A model generated the notes under the pieces. It ran no database searches, had not been told where the DNA came from, and worked only from the letters and a program-made list of their open reading frames with translations. This document shows positions 24,218-35,155 of a stretch of DNA of 64,000 nt, piece by piece. Location of the stretch: NCBI RefSeq assembly GCF_008642275.1, contig NZ_CP029189.1, positions 2,774,001 through 2,838,000 on the forward strand, written 5' to 3'. The stretch comes from Streptomyces venezuelae (GTDB lineage Bacteria; Actinomycetota; Actinomycetes; Streptomycetales; Streptomycetaceae). Within the stretch, counting starts at the first letter, position 1, and the number at the start of each line of letters is the position of its first letter. The position numbers and the translations under genes are program-made.

Positions 24218-24583
24218 TCATCCGCGCTTGCGGCGCGCCGACACCACGAGCAGCCCGACCAGGCCCACCGCGACCAGCGCGACGGGCACGATCCGGTCCA
24301 CCCGCGGCGCCCCGTCGTCGTGACGCAGGCCGTCCTTCAGGTCCGTCACGAGCCGGTTCACCGAGGCGAAGGCCCGCCCGGCGGTCTGGTCGACGGTCGA
24401 GGCGACCCGTGCCTTCGCGTCCCCGATGATCGTCTTCGGGTGCATCCGCACGCCGATCTCGTCGAGCGTCTCGGCGAGCTGCTCACGGCGGCGGACGATG
24501 TCCGCCTCGATCTGTGCGGGGGTCCTGGCTTCCGGCACCGCGCTGCCTCCGTCGTCGTGGTCCTGTGGGGCGTAGTCCGCCAT
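24218..24583 (-). CDS. DUF3618 domain protein
   Basis: A 121-residue membrane protein. DUF3618 is visible as TPAQIEADIVRRREQLAETLDEI followed by RMHPKTIIGDAKARV, then a helical stretch and one TM segment near 98-114 ending in basic ARRKRG. Proteins of this family are actinobacterial, often next to phage-holin-like DUF1469 proteins; function unknown. It is divergent from the bcp gene with a 59-bp gap. Confidence 0.88.
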   Translation of the reverse strand: MADYAPQDHDDGGSAVPEARTPAQIEADIVRRREQLAETLDEIGVRMHPKTIIGDAKARVASTVDQTAGRAFASVNRLVTDLKDGLRHDDGAPRVDRIVPVALVAVGLVGLLVVSARRKRG

Positions 24584-24642
24584 GAACAGTCTGTCAGCTT
24601 AGTCTCATGGCATACCGATCCCCTCCCGAGGAGAGTGTCACG

Positions 24643-25110
24643 ATGAGCGAGCGACTCCAGCCGGGCGACGCCGCCCCCGCCTTCACCCTGCCCGATGCGG
24701 ACGGCAACGAGGTCTCGCTCGCCGACCACAAGGGCCGCAAGGTAATCGTCTACTTCTACCCGTCCGCGCTGACCCCGGGCTGCACGAAGCAGGCCTGCGA
24801 CTTCACGGACAACCTGTCCTTCCTGACGGGACACGGCTACGACGTCATCGGCGTGTCCCCGGACAAGCCGGAGAAGCTGGCGAAGTTCCGCGAGAAGGAG
24901 GACCTGAAGGTCACCCTGGTCAGCGACCCGGAGAAGGAGACGCTGACGGCGTACGGCGCGTACGGCGAGAAGAAGCTGTACGGCAAGACGGTCACCGGGG
25001 TCATCCGCTCCACGGTGGTCGTCGACGAGGAGGGCAAGGTCGAGCACGCCTTCTACAACGTCAAGGCCACGGGCCACGTAGCCAAGATCATCAAAGACCT
25101 GGGCCTCTGA
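24643..25110 (+). CDS. bcp: thioredoxin-dependent thiol peroxidase (Bcp)
   Basis: A 155-residue peroxiredoxin of the BCP/PrxQ group, which reduces hydroperoxides with electrons from thioredoxin. The active site reads YPSALTPGCTKQACDF: peroxidatic Cys47 and the resolving Cys52 five residues later, the usual atypical two-Cys arrangement. The catalytic arginine is in GVIRSTVVVD. ATG 24643 has GGAG about 9 nt upstream; an upstream in-frame ATG (24607) has no such site. Length is normal for the family. Confidence 0.95.
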   Translation: MSERLQPGDAAPAFTLPDADGNEVSLADHKGRKVIVYFYPSALTPGCTKQACDFTDNLSFLTGHGYDVIGVSPDKPEKLAKFREKEDLKVTLVSDPEKETLTAYGAYGEKKLYGKTVTGVIRSTVVVDEEGKVEHAFYNVKATGHVAKIIKDLGL

Positions 25111-25129
25111 CTCCCGCCCCACCCCACGC

Positions 25130-25159
25130 AGCGGCCCGCCCCATCCGGTGCGGGCCGCT
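25130..25159 (+). terminator. hairpin after bcp
   Basis: AGCGGCCCGC and GCGGGCCGCT form a perfect 10-bp stem with a 10-nt loop, 20 bp past the bcp stop. There is no T-run, as is common in Streptomyces. Confidence 0.65.
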
Positions 25160-25244
25160 CCGCTTATCGGACGTAACTACCCGCATATCGGTTCGTTAGC
25201 CCGTACGAGACCACGAACGCGTGGCCGGAACGGAGGGGGCCGGG

Positions 25245-25892
25245 GTGCCGATCAGCCCGTACACGAAGGAACGCCTCGCGGAGGCGGCGCGCACGTCGCG
25301 CACGTTGTCCGAGGCACTGGAGAAGCTGGGGGTCGATCCGAAGAGCGGCTCGCGCGAGTACTTACGCAGGCGCATGAACCAGCTCGGGGTGGACGTCTCG
25401 CACTTCGAGCGAGACGGGAACCGATGGACCCGCACGGTCCTAGAGGAGGCCGTCAGCACCTCCAGCAACATGTACGCGGTTCTGCGATACCTGGGACTCG
25501 ATGCAGTGGGCGGACATCACACGCACATCAGCCGCCGTGTCCGCTCACTGGGCATCGACACCTCACACTTCACCGGCCCCTCCCGAACGGAGCGGATGAG
25601 GGTCAACCATCGGAAGCGAACTGCGGACGAGATCCTTCGCGAGGATCACTCACCTCACCCCACACGCACCCCTGGCAAGGCTCTCCGACGCGCCCTGCTC
25701 GACCTCGGCGTCGAGGAGCGCTGCGCCGATTGCGGTATCGAGGCCGTCTGGATGGGAGAACCCCTCCTCCTGGAGGTCGACCACATCAACGGCGATTGGC
25801 GTGACAACCGCGCGGAAAACCTACGGCTCATGTGCCCCAACTGCCACTCCACTACGGACTCGTACCGAGGCCGGGGCAAGAGGCGTCGATGA
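25245..25892 (+). CDS. HNH endonuclease with two SHF repeat modules
   Basis: A 215-residue protein. Two related modules of about 45 residues come first (8-54 and 66-109), each with an LGV/LGL turn and ending in D-V/T-S-H-F; they look like small helical DNA-binding units. The C-terminal HNH domain has Cys160 and Cys163, VDHINGD with Asp179 and His180, Asn192 in ENLRL, and CPNCH with Cys197, Cys200 and His201. The catalytic set is complete. GTG 25245 has GGAGGGG 6 nt upstream. It overlaps a smaller paralogue by 4 bp. A homing or defence nuclease is possible. Confidence 0.85.
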   Translation: MPISPYTKERLAEAARTSRTLSEALEKLGVDPKSGSREYLRRRMNQLGVDVSHFERDGNRWTRTVLEEAVSTSSNMYAVLRYLGLDAVGGHHTHISRRVRSLGIDTSHFTGPSRTERMRVNHRKRTADEILREDHSPHPTRTPGKALRRALLDLGVEERCADCGIEAVWMGEPLLLEVDHINGDWRDNRAENLRLMCPNCHSTTDSYRGRGKRRR

Positions 25893-26380
25893 ACAGCTGG
25901 CGCCACGACCGCCCGTCGCGAGAAGAGCTGGCGCAGGCGATCGCAAACTCAACCAGCATCGCTGGAACACTTCGACTCCTGGGGTTCCCTGATCACGGCG
26001 GGCAACGAGCCCACTTGCGTTCATGGATCGCCGAGGAAGCACACGACACCTCGCACTTCCTCGGGCAGGGGCACCAGCGCGGCAAGACTCGGCCCGCACC
26101 CCCCAAGGCCGCAGAGGAGATCCTCATCAAGCGGGCGGGAGGGGAACGGACGCGCACCCCGCTCCTGCGCCAGGCCCTTCGGGACATCGGAATCCCTGAA
26201 CAATGCACCCGCTGCGGAAGCCCGTCGGAGTGGCACGGACGACCGATGACATTGGAGATCGACCACATCAACGGCGACAGGAGCGACGACCGCCGCGAGA
26301 ACCTGCGACTGCTCTGCCCCAACTGCCATGCAACGACCAGCACCTGGTGTCGTGGAGGGCGCCGCATCCCCACAGGCTGA
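25889..26380 (+). CDS. HNH endonuclease, shorter tandem paralogue
   Basis: A 163-residue paralogue of the preceding gene. It has one module (12-57, GTLRLLGFPDHGGQRAHL ending DTSHF) and an HNH domain with Cys106, Cys109, IDHINGD (Asp125, His126), Asn138 and CPNCH (143-147). The ATG overlaps the upstream stop as ATGA, so the two are co-translated and may form a heterodimer. It ends 49 bp before tRNA-Leu. No integrase or mobile element markers are near. Confidence 0.85.
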   Translation: MNSWRHDRPSREELAQAIANSTSIAGTLRLLGFPDHGGQRAHLRSWIAEEAHDTSHFLGQGHQRGKTRPAPPKAAEEILIKRAGGERTRTPLLRQALRDIGIPEQCTRCGSPSEWHGRPMTLEIDHINGDRSDDRRENLRLLCPNCHATTSTWCRGGRRIPTG

Positions 26381-26400
26381 TCTTGCTGGACTAGTCGCAA

Positions 26401-26426
26401 CCGCCTGCCGCTATCATGGCAGGCGG
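26401..26426 (+). other. hairpin between HNH gene and tRNA-Leu
   Basis: CCGCCTGCC and GGCAGGCGG form a perfect 9-bp stem with loop GCTATCAT. It may terminate the HNH transcript. The loop contains TATCAT, 12 bp before the tRNA, which could instead be a tRNA -10 box. Confidence 0.5.
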
Positions 26427-26429
26427 CTA

Positions 26430-26516
26430 GCGGCGGTGGCGCAACGGCGACGCAGCAGACTTAGGATCTGTGGCCCGTGAAACGGCTTGAGGGTTCGAAT
26501 CCCTTCCGCCGCACCA
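26430..26516 (+). tRNA. tRNA-Leu (anticodon TAG)
   Basis: An 87-nt tRNA with acceptor GCGGCGG pairing CCGCCGC, anticodon loop CTTAGGA giving anticodon TAG (reads CTA-type leucine codons), a long variable arm (GGCCCGTGAAACGGC region) as expected of class II tRNA-Leu, T-loop TTCGAAT, discriminator A and an encoded CCA. A strong hairpin follows directly. Confidence 0.95.
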
Positions 26517-26518
26517 AG

Positions 26519-26554
26519 ACGGCTTGCGAATCGAAGGTTCGATTCGCAAGCCGT
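26519..26554. terminator. terminator after tRNA-Leu
   Basis: ACGGCTTGCGAATCGAA and its exact reverse complement form a 17-bp stem with a 2-nt loop, 2 bp past the tRNA and 15 bp before the convergent rdgB stop, so it can serve both genes. Confidence 0.85.
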
Positions 26555-26569
26555 TCGTATGCCCGGCGC

Positions 26570-27184
26570 TCAGCCCAGGAGGGCCCGGACGAACGGGACC
26601 AGGGCGCGGAAGGCCTGGCCGCGGTGGGAGATGGCGTTCTTCTCCGCCGGCGTCAGTTCCGCGCACGTGCGGGTGTCGCCCAGCGGCTGGAGGATCGGGT
26701 CGTAGCCGAAGCCGCCGGTGCCGGACGGGGTGTGGCGGAGGGTGCCGAGGAGGCGGCCCTCGACGACGCGTTCGGTGCCGTCCGGGAGGGCCAGGGCCGC
26801 CGCGCACGCGAAGTGGGCCGCGCGGTTCTCGTCGGCGATGTCGCCGAGCTGGGCCAGGAGCAGGTCCAGGTTGGCCTTGTCGTCGCCGTGGGTGCCGGCC
26901 CAGCGGGCCGAGAAGATGCCGGGGGCGCCGTGCAGGACGTCCACGCAGAGGCCGGAGTCGTCGGCGACCGCCGGGAGGCCGGTGGCGCGGGCCAGGGCGT
27001 GGGCCTTGAGGAGGGCGTTCTCGGCGAAGGTGACGCCGGTTTCCTTGACGTCCGGGATCTCGGGGTAGGCGTCCGCGCCGACCAGCTCGTGCGGCAGGCC
27101 GGCGTCGGACAGGATCGCGCGGAGTTCGGAGACTTTGCCCGCGTTGCGGGTGGCCAGGATGAGGCGGCTGGGCGTCGGGGTCAT
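26570..27184 (-). CDS. rdgB: RdgB/HAM1 non-canonical purine NTP pyrophosphatase
   Basis: A 204-residue house-cleaning enzyme that hydrolyses dITP, ITP and XTP to monophosphates. Motifs: ILATRNAGKVSELRAIL binds the triphosphate, TFAENALLKA, DDSGLCVD with the catalytic Asp, SARWAG, and C-terminal GTGGFGYDP and SHRGQAFRAL, which read the base. Length is normal. It follows RNase PH on the same strand with a lipoprotein gene between; rph-rdgB adjacency is widespread. Confidence 0.96.
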   Translation of the reverse strand: MTPTPSRLILATRNAGKVSELRAILSDAGLPHELVGADAYPEIPDVKETGVTFAENALLKAHALARATGLPAVADDSGLCVDVLHGAPGIFSARWAGTHGDDKANLDLLLAQLGDIADENRAAHFACAAALALPDGTERVVEGRLLGTLRHTPSGTGGFGYDPILQPLGDTRTCAELTPAEKNAISHRGQAFRALVPFVRALLG

Positions 27185-27209
27185 GCGCCCATTATCCCGG
27201 CCGTTCCGG

Positions 27210-27590
27210 TCAGCCCGGGGTGCAGACCTTGGAGATCTCGCTGGCCGCGTCCGCCACGGGCTGGATGTCCGGGACGCTGTTGCCGCTCTCGATCGAGGTG
27301 CGGACGTTCTTGACGGCGGAGTTCATCGAGTCGATGGCCTTGCCCAGGTCGGCGTTGTCCGTCTGGTCGCCGATCTTCTTCAGGTTCGACTCGATCTGGT
27401 TGAGCGCGTTCTGGGCGTCCTGGGGGCTGTTGCCCGCCTGGGAGACGGCCTGCTGGAGGTCGTTGGCGCCGTCCGTGATGGCCACGGCCGTGTTCGCGCA
27501 GTCCATGGCCGTGGAGATCGCGTCGCAGGACGTCAGGGCCGGGACGGTCAGTACGGCTGCCACGGCCACGGCCGCTATGCGGAGCTTCAT
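27210..27590 (-). CDS. small lipoprotein, helical
   Basis: A 126-residue lipoprotein. The signal peptide MKLRIAAVAVAAVLTVPALTSC ends in a lipobox LTSC with Cys22. The mature part is helical and rich in Asn, Gln and Ser (DAQNALNQIESNLKKIGDQ), ending in VCTPG. ATG 27590 has GGGGAG 7 nt upstream. It sits between rph and rdgB, but each has its own signals. Function not recognised. Confidence 0.85.
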   Translation of the reverse strand: MKLRIAAVAVAAVLTVPALTSCDAISTAMDCANTAVAITDGANDLQQAVSQAGNSPQDAQNALNQIESNLKKIGDQTDNADLGKAIDSMNSAVKNVRTSIESGNSVPDIQPVADAASEISKVCTPG

Positions 27591-27654
27591 GCGCTTCTCC
27601 CCCAGTGGGACTTCGGTTCGCCGACAGGTGCTGGACGGTACTGGACCGTACTGG

Positions 27655-27686
27655 ACGGGCGCACGGGGGTGACCCCGTGCGCCCGT
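27655..27686 (-). terminator. terminator after rph
   Basis: ACGGGCGCACGGGG and CCCCGTGCGCCCGT form a perfect 14-bp stem with a GTGA loop between the rph stop and the lipoprotein start. Next to it, three short direct repeats of the type CTGGACSGTA (27631-27656) fill the leader of the lipoprotein gene. Confidence 0.75.
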
Positions 27687-27724
27687 ACCGGGAAGGACGC
27701 GGAACCGCGCGCCGCGGTTGCCGT

Positions 27725-28450
<726 letters not shown>

Positions 28451-28496
28451 GGCTCCGAGCCTAGTCGCTGCCCGGGCGGGCCGGTGCAGGTGTGCG

Positions 28497-28530
28497 AAGA
28501 CCCCGTCCGGGGCTTGCGGGACGGGGTCTT
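28497..28530 (-). terminator. hairpin after nagF-like gene
   Basis: AAGACCCCGTCC and GGACGGGGTCTT form a perfect 12-bp stem with a 10-nt loop, 33 bp past the PTS EIIB stop and upstream of the rph start. Confidence 0.72.
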
Positions 28531-28562
28531 GCGGGACTTGGCCGGGGCCTAGCGGGTCCGGG

Positions 28563-28796
28563 TCACATCATGTCTTCGATGTCGGCGGCGATCGGGTCGG
28601 CGTCGGTGCCGATGACGACCTGGATCGCGGTGCCCATCTTGACGACGCCGTGGGCGCCGGCGGCCTTGAGGGCGGCTTCGTCGACGAGGTCCGGGTTGAT
28701 GACCTCGGTGCGCAGGCGGGTGATGCAGCCCTCGACCTCTTCGATGTTCTCGATGCCGCCGAGCCCGGCGACGATCTTCTCAGCCTTGGTGGCCAT
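28563..28796 (-). CDS. nagF: PTS EIIB component for N-acetylglucosamine
   Basis: A 77-residue single-domain EIIB of the glucose/GlcNAc family. The phosphorylated cysteine is Cys24 in [13 protein letters not shown], and the fold continues through [17 protein letters not shown]. It passes phosphate from EIIA (Crr) to the sugar bound by the EIIC proteins at 29025 and 30586. ATG 28796 has GGGAGA 6 nt upstream. It is divergent from nagE1, with a dre operator in the shared promoter region, implying control by DasR. Confidence 0.9.
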   Translation of the reverse strand: MATKAEKIVAGLGGIENIEEVEGCITRLRTEVINPDLVDEAALKAAGAHGVVKMGTAIQVVIGTDADPIAADIEDMM

Positions 28797-28957
28797 GTGT
28801 TTCTCCCTGAGTGTTTCGAAGAACGAGTCTCGGCGGCCGGTACGTGGCGTCCCACCTGCACGGTCCGCTTTGTCACGGTAACGCACGGTTGGCCCATCTA
28901 CGCGAGCGCATGACCGGCCCCTGCCGAATGATGACGATCAGCAGCAACCTACCCACA

Positions 28958-28973
28958 ACTGGTCTACACCAGT
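28958..28973. promoter_or_regulatory. dre operator (DasR) between nagF and nagE1
   Basis: ACTGGTCTACACCAGT is a 16-bp palindrome with the form of the DasR-responsive element, located 52 bp before nagE1 and 162 bp before nagF. DasR is a GntR regulator released by glucosamine-6-phosphate. Confidence 0.88.
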
Positions 28974-29024
28974 GTGCCGTACGGCTTGCGGCAGCCAAAA
29001 ACGGGCCGGTCAGGGAGGACGCCG

Positions 29025-30326
29025 ATGAGCGCGAGCAGCGCCACCGCAGTGCCGCAGCCGAATTGGCGGAACACGGCGTTCCAGGGACTGCAGAAGATGG
29101 GGCGGAGCCTGCAGCTCCCGATCGCCGTGCTGCCCGCGGCGGGCATCCTGCTGCGGCTCGGGCAGCCGGACGTCTTCGGCGCGGACGGCCTGCAGTGGAC
29201 GGACGTCGCCAAGGTGATGGCGGGCGCGGGCGGGGCGCTGCTCGATCCCGATCTGGGCCTTCCCCTCCTCTTCTGCATCGGTGTCGCCATCGGGATGGCG
29301 AAGAAGGCGGACGGTTCGACGGCGCTGGCGGCCACGGCGGGCTTCCTGGTCTACCGGGGGGTGCTGCACGCGTTCCAGAAGGCGTGCCCTGCGGGGACCA
29401 AGGACATCGGGGGTGGCTGCCTGGGGCCGAACGACACGTTCGTGGCGTACACGTACCAGAATCCGGGGGTCTTCGGCGGCATCATCATGGGGCTGCTGGC
29501 GGCCTATTTCTGGCAGCGGTACCACCGGGTGAAGCTGGTGGACTGGCTCGGTTTCTTCAACGGCCGGCGGCTGGTCCCGATCGTCATGTCGTTCGTCGCG
29601 ATCGTCTTCGCGGCGATCTGTCTGTGGGTCTGGCCGCCGGTGGGCGATGCGCTGGAGAGCTTCTCCGACTGGTTGCGGGGGCTGGGTGCGTGGGGTGCGG
29701 GCATTTTCGGTGTGGCGAACCGGGCGCTGCTGGTGATCGGTCTGCACCAGTTCCTGAACGTGCCGATCTGGTTCCAGTTCGGGTCGTTCACGGCGCCGGA
29801 CGGGAAGACGTATCACGGCGACATCAACATGTTCCTGCACGGTGACCCGACCGCGGGTCTGTTCCTGACCGGCTTCTTCCCGATCATGATGTTCGCGTTG
29901 CCGGCGGCGGCGCTGGCGATCACGCACTGTGCGAAGCCGCAGCGGCGCAAGGAGGTCGGCGGTCTGATGCTGTCGGTGGCCCTGACCTCGTTCGTCACGG
30001 GGATCACGGAGCCGCTGGAGTACTCGTTCCTCTTCGTCGCGCCGGCGCTGTACGCGGTGCACGCGGTGCTGACGGGTGTGTCGATGGCGGTGTCGTGGGG
30101 GCTGGGCGTCAAGGACGGGTTCAGTTTTTCCGCGGGCCTGATCGACTACGTCATCAACTGGAACCTGGCGACGAAGCCGTGGCTGATCATTCCGATCGGT
30201 CTGGGCTTCGCGCTCGTCTACTACGTGGTGTTCCGGTTCGCGATCACGAGGTTCGACCTGAGGACGCCGGGCAGGGAGTCGGACGAGGAGATCGCGGCGA
30301 TGCAGTCGGAGACGACCAAGGCCTGA
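29025..30326 (+). CDS. nagE1: PTS EIIC permease, GlcNAc type
   Basis: A 433-residue membrane permease with about ten TM segments. EIIC signatures are LQLPIAVLPAAGILLRLG near the N-terminus, GVAIGMAKKADGSTALAA, FFNGRRLVPI, and TGITEPLEYSFLF, the conserved ITEP substrate site. It has no fused EIIB; that role is filled by the divergent gene. ATG 29025 has GGAGG 6 nt upstream. The paralogue at 30586 is about two-thirds alike by eye. The order nagF-nagE1-nagE2 matches S. coelicolor as I recall it; which copy is the main transporter is not shown here. Confidence 0.9.
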   Translation: MSASSATAVPQPNWRNTAFQGLQKMGRSLQLPIAVLPAAGILLRLGQPDVFGADGLQWTDVAKVMAGAGGALLDPDLGLPLLFCIGVAIGMAKKADGSTALAATAGFLVYRGVLHAFQKACPAGTKDIGGGCLGPNDTFVAYTYQNPGVFGGIIMGLLAAYFWQRYHRVKLVDWLGFFNGRRLVPIVMSFVAIVFAAICLWVWPPVGDALESFSDWLRGLGAWGAGIFGVANRALLVIGLHQFLNVPIWFQFGSFTAPDGKTYHGDINMFLHGDPTAGLFLTGFFPIMMFALPAAALAITHCAKPQRRKEVGGLMLSVALTSFVTGITEPLEYSFLFVAPALYAVHAVLTGVSMAVSWGLGVKDGFSFSAGLIDYVINWNLATKPWLIIPIGLGFALVYYVVFRFAITRFDLRTPGRESDEEIAAMQSETTKA

Positions 30327-30359
30327 CGGGTCCCCGGCAGGGTTACCGAATGGTCCGTC

Positions 30360-30391
30360 AAGGGCCTCCGGATCACGATCCGGAGGCCCTT
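30360..30391 (+). terminator. terminator after nagE1
   Basis: AAGGGCCTCCGGATC and its exact reverse complement form a 15-bp palindrome with a 2-nt spacer, 34 bp past the nagE1 stop, so nagE2 has its own promoter. Confidence 0.8.
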
Positions 30392-30464
30392 CGGCATAGC
30401 TCCGGGCATGTGATCCAGGCCACAGGAAATCGAAGGTTCCTTATCTAACCCTCACCGTGTTACA

Positions 30465-30496
30465 ACTGGTCTACACCACGATTGGTGTAGACCACG
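30465..30496. promoter_or_regulatory. two adjacent dre operators upstream of nagE2
   Basis: ACTGGTCTACACCACG (30465-30480) is followed directly by ATTGGTGTAGACCACG (30481-30496). Both fit the DasR element with imperfect arms and lie back to back 90-121 bp upstream of nagE2, suggesting cooperative binding. Confidence 0.88.
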
Positions 30497-30585
30497 AGGG
30501 CCTGTCTGAGCCCGCGTACCCCCGTATCTGAGACGTCGCCGTCCCCCGTTTCCCTCTGGCGTCGCCTTGCCCACTGGAGGAAGTT

Positions 30586-31863
<1,278 letters not shown>

Positions 31864-31881
31864 CCAGCCTCGTACGACCGA

Positions 31882-31921
31882 AGGAGCCCCCGCTCTCCCG
31901 GAAGGGAGGGCGGGGGCTCCT
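31882..31921. terminator. bidirectional terminator nagE2/MBL
   Basis: AGGAGCCCCCGCTCTCCC and GGGAGGGCGGGGGCTCCT pair over 18 bp with one wobble or mismatch and a GGAA loop, between the convergent stops at 31863 and 31941. Confidence 0.85.
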
Positions 31922-31940
31922 CGCACGTCGTGACCGGGGG

Positions 31941-32693
31941 TCAGACCTCGTAGACCGCGCCCGAGTACGCCAGGTCGACCCGGCCGTCGTAGACCGCGCG
32001 GGCGTCGGCGAGGTTCTGCTCGGGGTCGGTCCACGGCGGGATGTGGGTGAGGACCAGCCGCCCCACGCCGCCACCGCGCGCGTACTCGCCCGCCTCCCGG
32101 CCGTTCAGGTGGAGGCCCGGGATGTCCTCCTTGCCGTGCGTGAAGGAGGACTCGCACAGGAAGAGGTCGGTGCCGTCGGCGAGCAGGCCCAGCTCGGGGC
32201 AGGTGCCGGTGTCCCCGGAGTACGTGAGCGAGCGGCCGCCGTGCTCGACGCGGATGCCGTACGCCTCGACCGGGTGGGAGACCCGCTCGGTGCGGACCTG
32301 GAACGGGCCGATCTCGAAGGTCCCCGACTTCAGCGTGCGGAAGTCGAAGACCTCGCTCATCGAACGCTCGTCGGGCACGTCGTCGTAGGCGGTGGTCAGG
32401 CGGCGCTCGGTGCCCTCGGGACCGTAGACGGGGATGGTGCCGCAGCGGCCGCCCTCGTGCCGGTAGTAGCGGGCGACGAAGTACGCGCACATGTCGATGC
32501 AGTGGTCGGCGTGCAGGTGGCTCAGGAAGATCGCGTCGAGGTCGTAGAGGCCGATGTGGCGCTGGAGCTCGCCGAGGGCGCCGTTGCCCATGTCGAGGAG
32601 CAGGCGGAAGCCGTCGGCCTCGACGAGGTAGCTCGAACAGGCCGATTCCGCGGAGGGGAACGACCCCGAACAGCCGACGACGGTGAGCTTCAT
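31941..32693 (-). CDS. MBL-fold metallohydrolase (RNase Z-like)
   Basis: A 250-residue metallo-beta-lactamase-fold hydrolase. The metal site is SHLHADHCID (His59, His61, Asp63, His64), with further ligands in a SYSGDTG-like stretch (LTYSGDTGTC) and LTHIPPW near the C-terminus. The pattern resembles the RNase Z and cyclic nucleotide phosphodiesterase branch, but the flexible arm of true RNase Z is not evident. ATG 32693 has GGAGG 10 nt upstream. Substrate unknown. Confidence 0.88.
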   Translation of the reverse strand: MKLTVVGCSGSFPSAESACSSYLVEADGFRLLLDMGNGALGELQRHIGLYDLDAIFLSHLHADHCIDMCAYFVARYYRHEGGRCGTIPVYGPEGTERRLTTAYDDVPDERSMSEVFDFRTLKSGTFEIGPFQVRTERVSHPVEAYGIRVEHGGRSLTYSGDTGTCPELGLLADGTDLFLCESSFTHGKEDIPGLHLNGREAGEYARGGGVGRLVLTHIPPWTDPEQNLADARAVYDGRVDLAYSGAVYEV

Positions 32694-32888
32694 GGAGCGT
32701 GAACCTCCGAGGACGGTCCGTGGACGGAATGCGGGCCGTGCGTGCGTCGAGCGTAAGGCGCGAAACGTCCGGTCGCTCCTCCGCGGCAGGCCGTTGTGGG
32801 GGGAATCACCTGTGCTGTCACCCGGGGGAGCGACGGTGGGCACGGGCGTTGCCATGCCGGGGCCTGCCCGCGCGGCTACGGTCGAAGC

Positions 32889-33308
32889 ATGGACACGTCC
32901 TGGTGGCCCGCGGTGGCCGCGGTGGTGGCCGTGGCGCTGCTGGTGCTGGTCGCCGGGGGCCGCTTCGGGCCGCCCCGGCGCATGCCGCCGGCGCACGGGG
33001 CCGGTCCGCCGCCGCAGCCGCGGGTGGGTGAGCTGTGGTCCCTGGCCGACGGCCGGACGTGCCTGGTCCTCGCGGTGGGTTCGGTACGGGGCCACCGGGC
33101 GCGGGTCGCGTGGATCACCGGGAAGTACGACGACCGGCGGGCCGGGGTGATCCCGCTGCCCCCGGGGACGGTCGGGGCGCAGGGCCGGGCGGGCTTCCTG
33201 GAGGCGGACCGGCCGGCGGAGGTGTCGTTGTGGGAGTTCCGGACCCGGTTGGGGATGCTGGACCCCACGGTGTGGGACGAGGTCAAGGGACTGGGAGGCG
33301 CGCGGTGA
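32889..33308 (+). CDS. membrane-anchored small protein, PemK-like beta domain possible
   Basis: A 139-residue protein. An N-terminal TM segment (about 5-24) and a Pro-rich linker precede a compact domain: RVGELWSLADGRTCLVLAVGSV and RARVAWITGKYDDRRAGVIPLP, which resembles the SH3-like start of PemK/MazF-type proteins only weakly. No antitoxin accompanies it. The next gene overlaps by 4 bp (GTGA), so the two are co-translated. Function not recognised. Confidence 0.68.
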   Translation: MDTSWWPAVAAVVAVALLVLVAGGRFGPPRRMPPAHGAGPPPQPRVGELWSLADGRTCLVLAVGSVRGHRARVAWITGKYDDRRAGVIPLPPGTVGAQGRAGFLEADRPAEVSLWEFRTRLGMLDPTVWDEVKGLGGAR

Positions 33309-33667
33309 CGCGGGAGCCTGTGATCCGCCTGCGGCGGGTGTACGACCCGCCGGAGCCGGCGGCGGACGGGGTACGGGTCCTCGTGGACCGGCTCTGGCCG
33401 CGGGGCCTGGCGAAGGCCGCGGCCGGGGTGGACGAGTGGCCGAAGGCGGTGACGCCGTCGACGGAGCTGCGGAAGTGGTTCCACGACGGGGGGTCGGCGC
33501 AGGAGTTCCGGCAGCGGTACGAGGCGGAGCTGGCGGAGCCGGGGGCGGTGGCGGAGCTGGCGCGGCTCCGTTCGCTGGCCGAGGCGGGCCCGCTCACCCT
33601 GCTGACCGCGGTCAAGGACCCGGGCTCCAGCCACGCGGCGATCCTGGCGGAGCGGCTCGCCGACTAG
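33305..33667 (+). CDS. DUF488 family protein
   Basis: A 120-residue DUF488 protein, seen in RLRRVYDPPEP, GVRVLVDRLWPRGL and WFHDGGSAQEFRQRYEAEL, with a C-terminal LLTAVKDPGSSHAAIL. The GTG start overlaps the upstream stop as GTGA. DUF488 proteins are widespread and lack a defined biochemical function. Confidence 0.88.
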   Translation: MTREPVIRLRRVYDPPEPAADGVRVLVDRLWPRGLAKAAAGVDEWPKAVTPSTELRKWFHDGGSAQEFRQRYEAELAEPGAVAELARLRSLAEAGPLTLLTAVKDPGSSHAAILAERLAD

Positions 33668-33727
33668 CGGTGCGGTGTGGTGCCGCTGCGCGGAGCCTCT
33701 CCCCGCCCCGCCCTTTCGCCGTTTCCC

Positions 33728-33836
33728 GGGCTCTGCCCGGACCCGCGCCTCAATCGCCGGCGAGGCTGGAAGATCAGCCCCGCCGGCGATTGAGGCGCGG
33801 GGGTTCGGGGGCGGCGCCCCCGCAGCGGCGCCGCAG
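33728..33836. repeat. dispersed intergenic repeat, copies 2a/2b in inverted array
   Basis: Two copies of the dispersed repeat face each other. Perfect 20-bp arms (33743-33762 and 33781-33800, CCGCGCCTCAATCGCCGGCG and its complement) surround an 18-nt loop, with partial matches beyond. It lies between the convergent stops of the DUF488 gene and cysM and can act as a bidirectional terminator. Confidence 0.85.
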
Positions 33837-33838
33837 GG

Positions 33839-35067
<1,229 letters not shown>

Positions 35068-35155
35068 GGCTGTCTCCAGTCGTCTGGGAGTGCGTGAGAA
35101 GCGTGGGGAAGTGCGGCGCGCGGTTTCGGCCCTCCGCGCGGAAGGGCTCTGGTGC

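Noticed and set aside
25245..26516. Integrative element ending at tRNA-Leu
   Set aside because: The tRNA is complete, but no integrase, excisionase or repeated tRNA 3' end was found nearby; the two HNH genes alone do not make an element.
32889..33308. MazF/PemK toxin
   Set aside because: The resemblance is weak, there is a membrane anchor, and no antitoxin gene is next to it, so only a fold-level hint is recorded.
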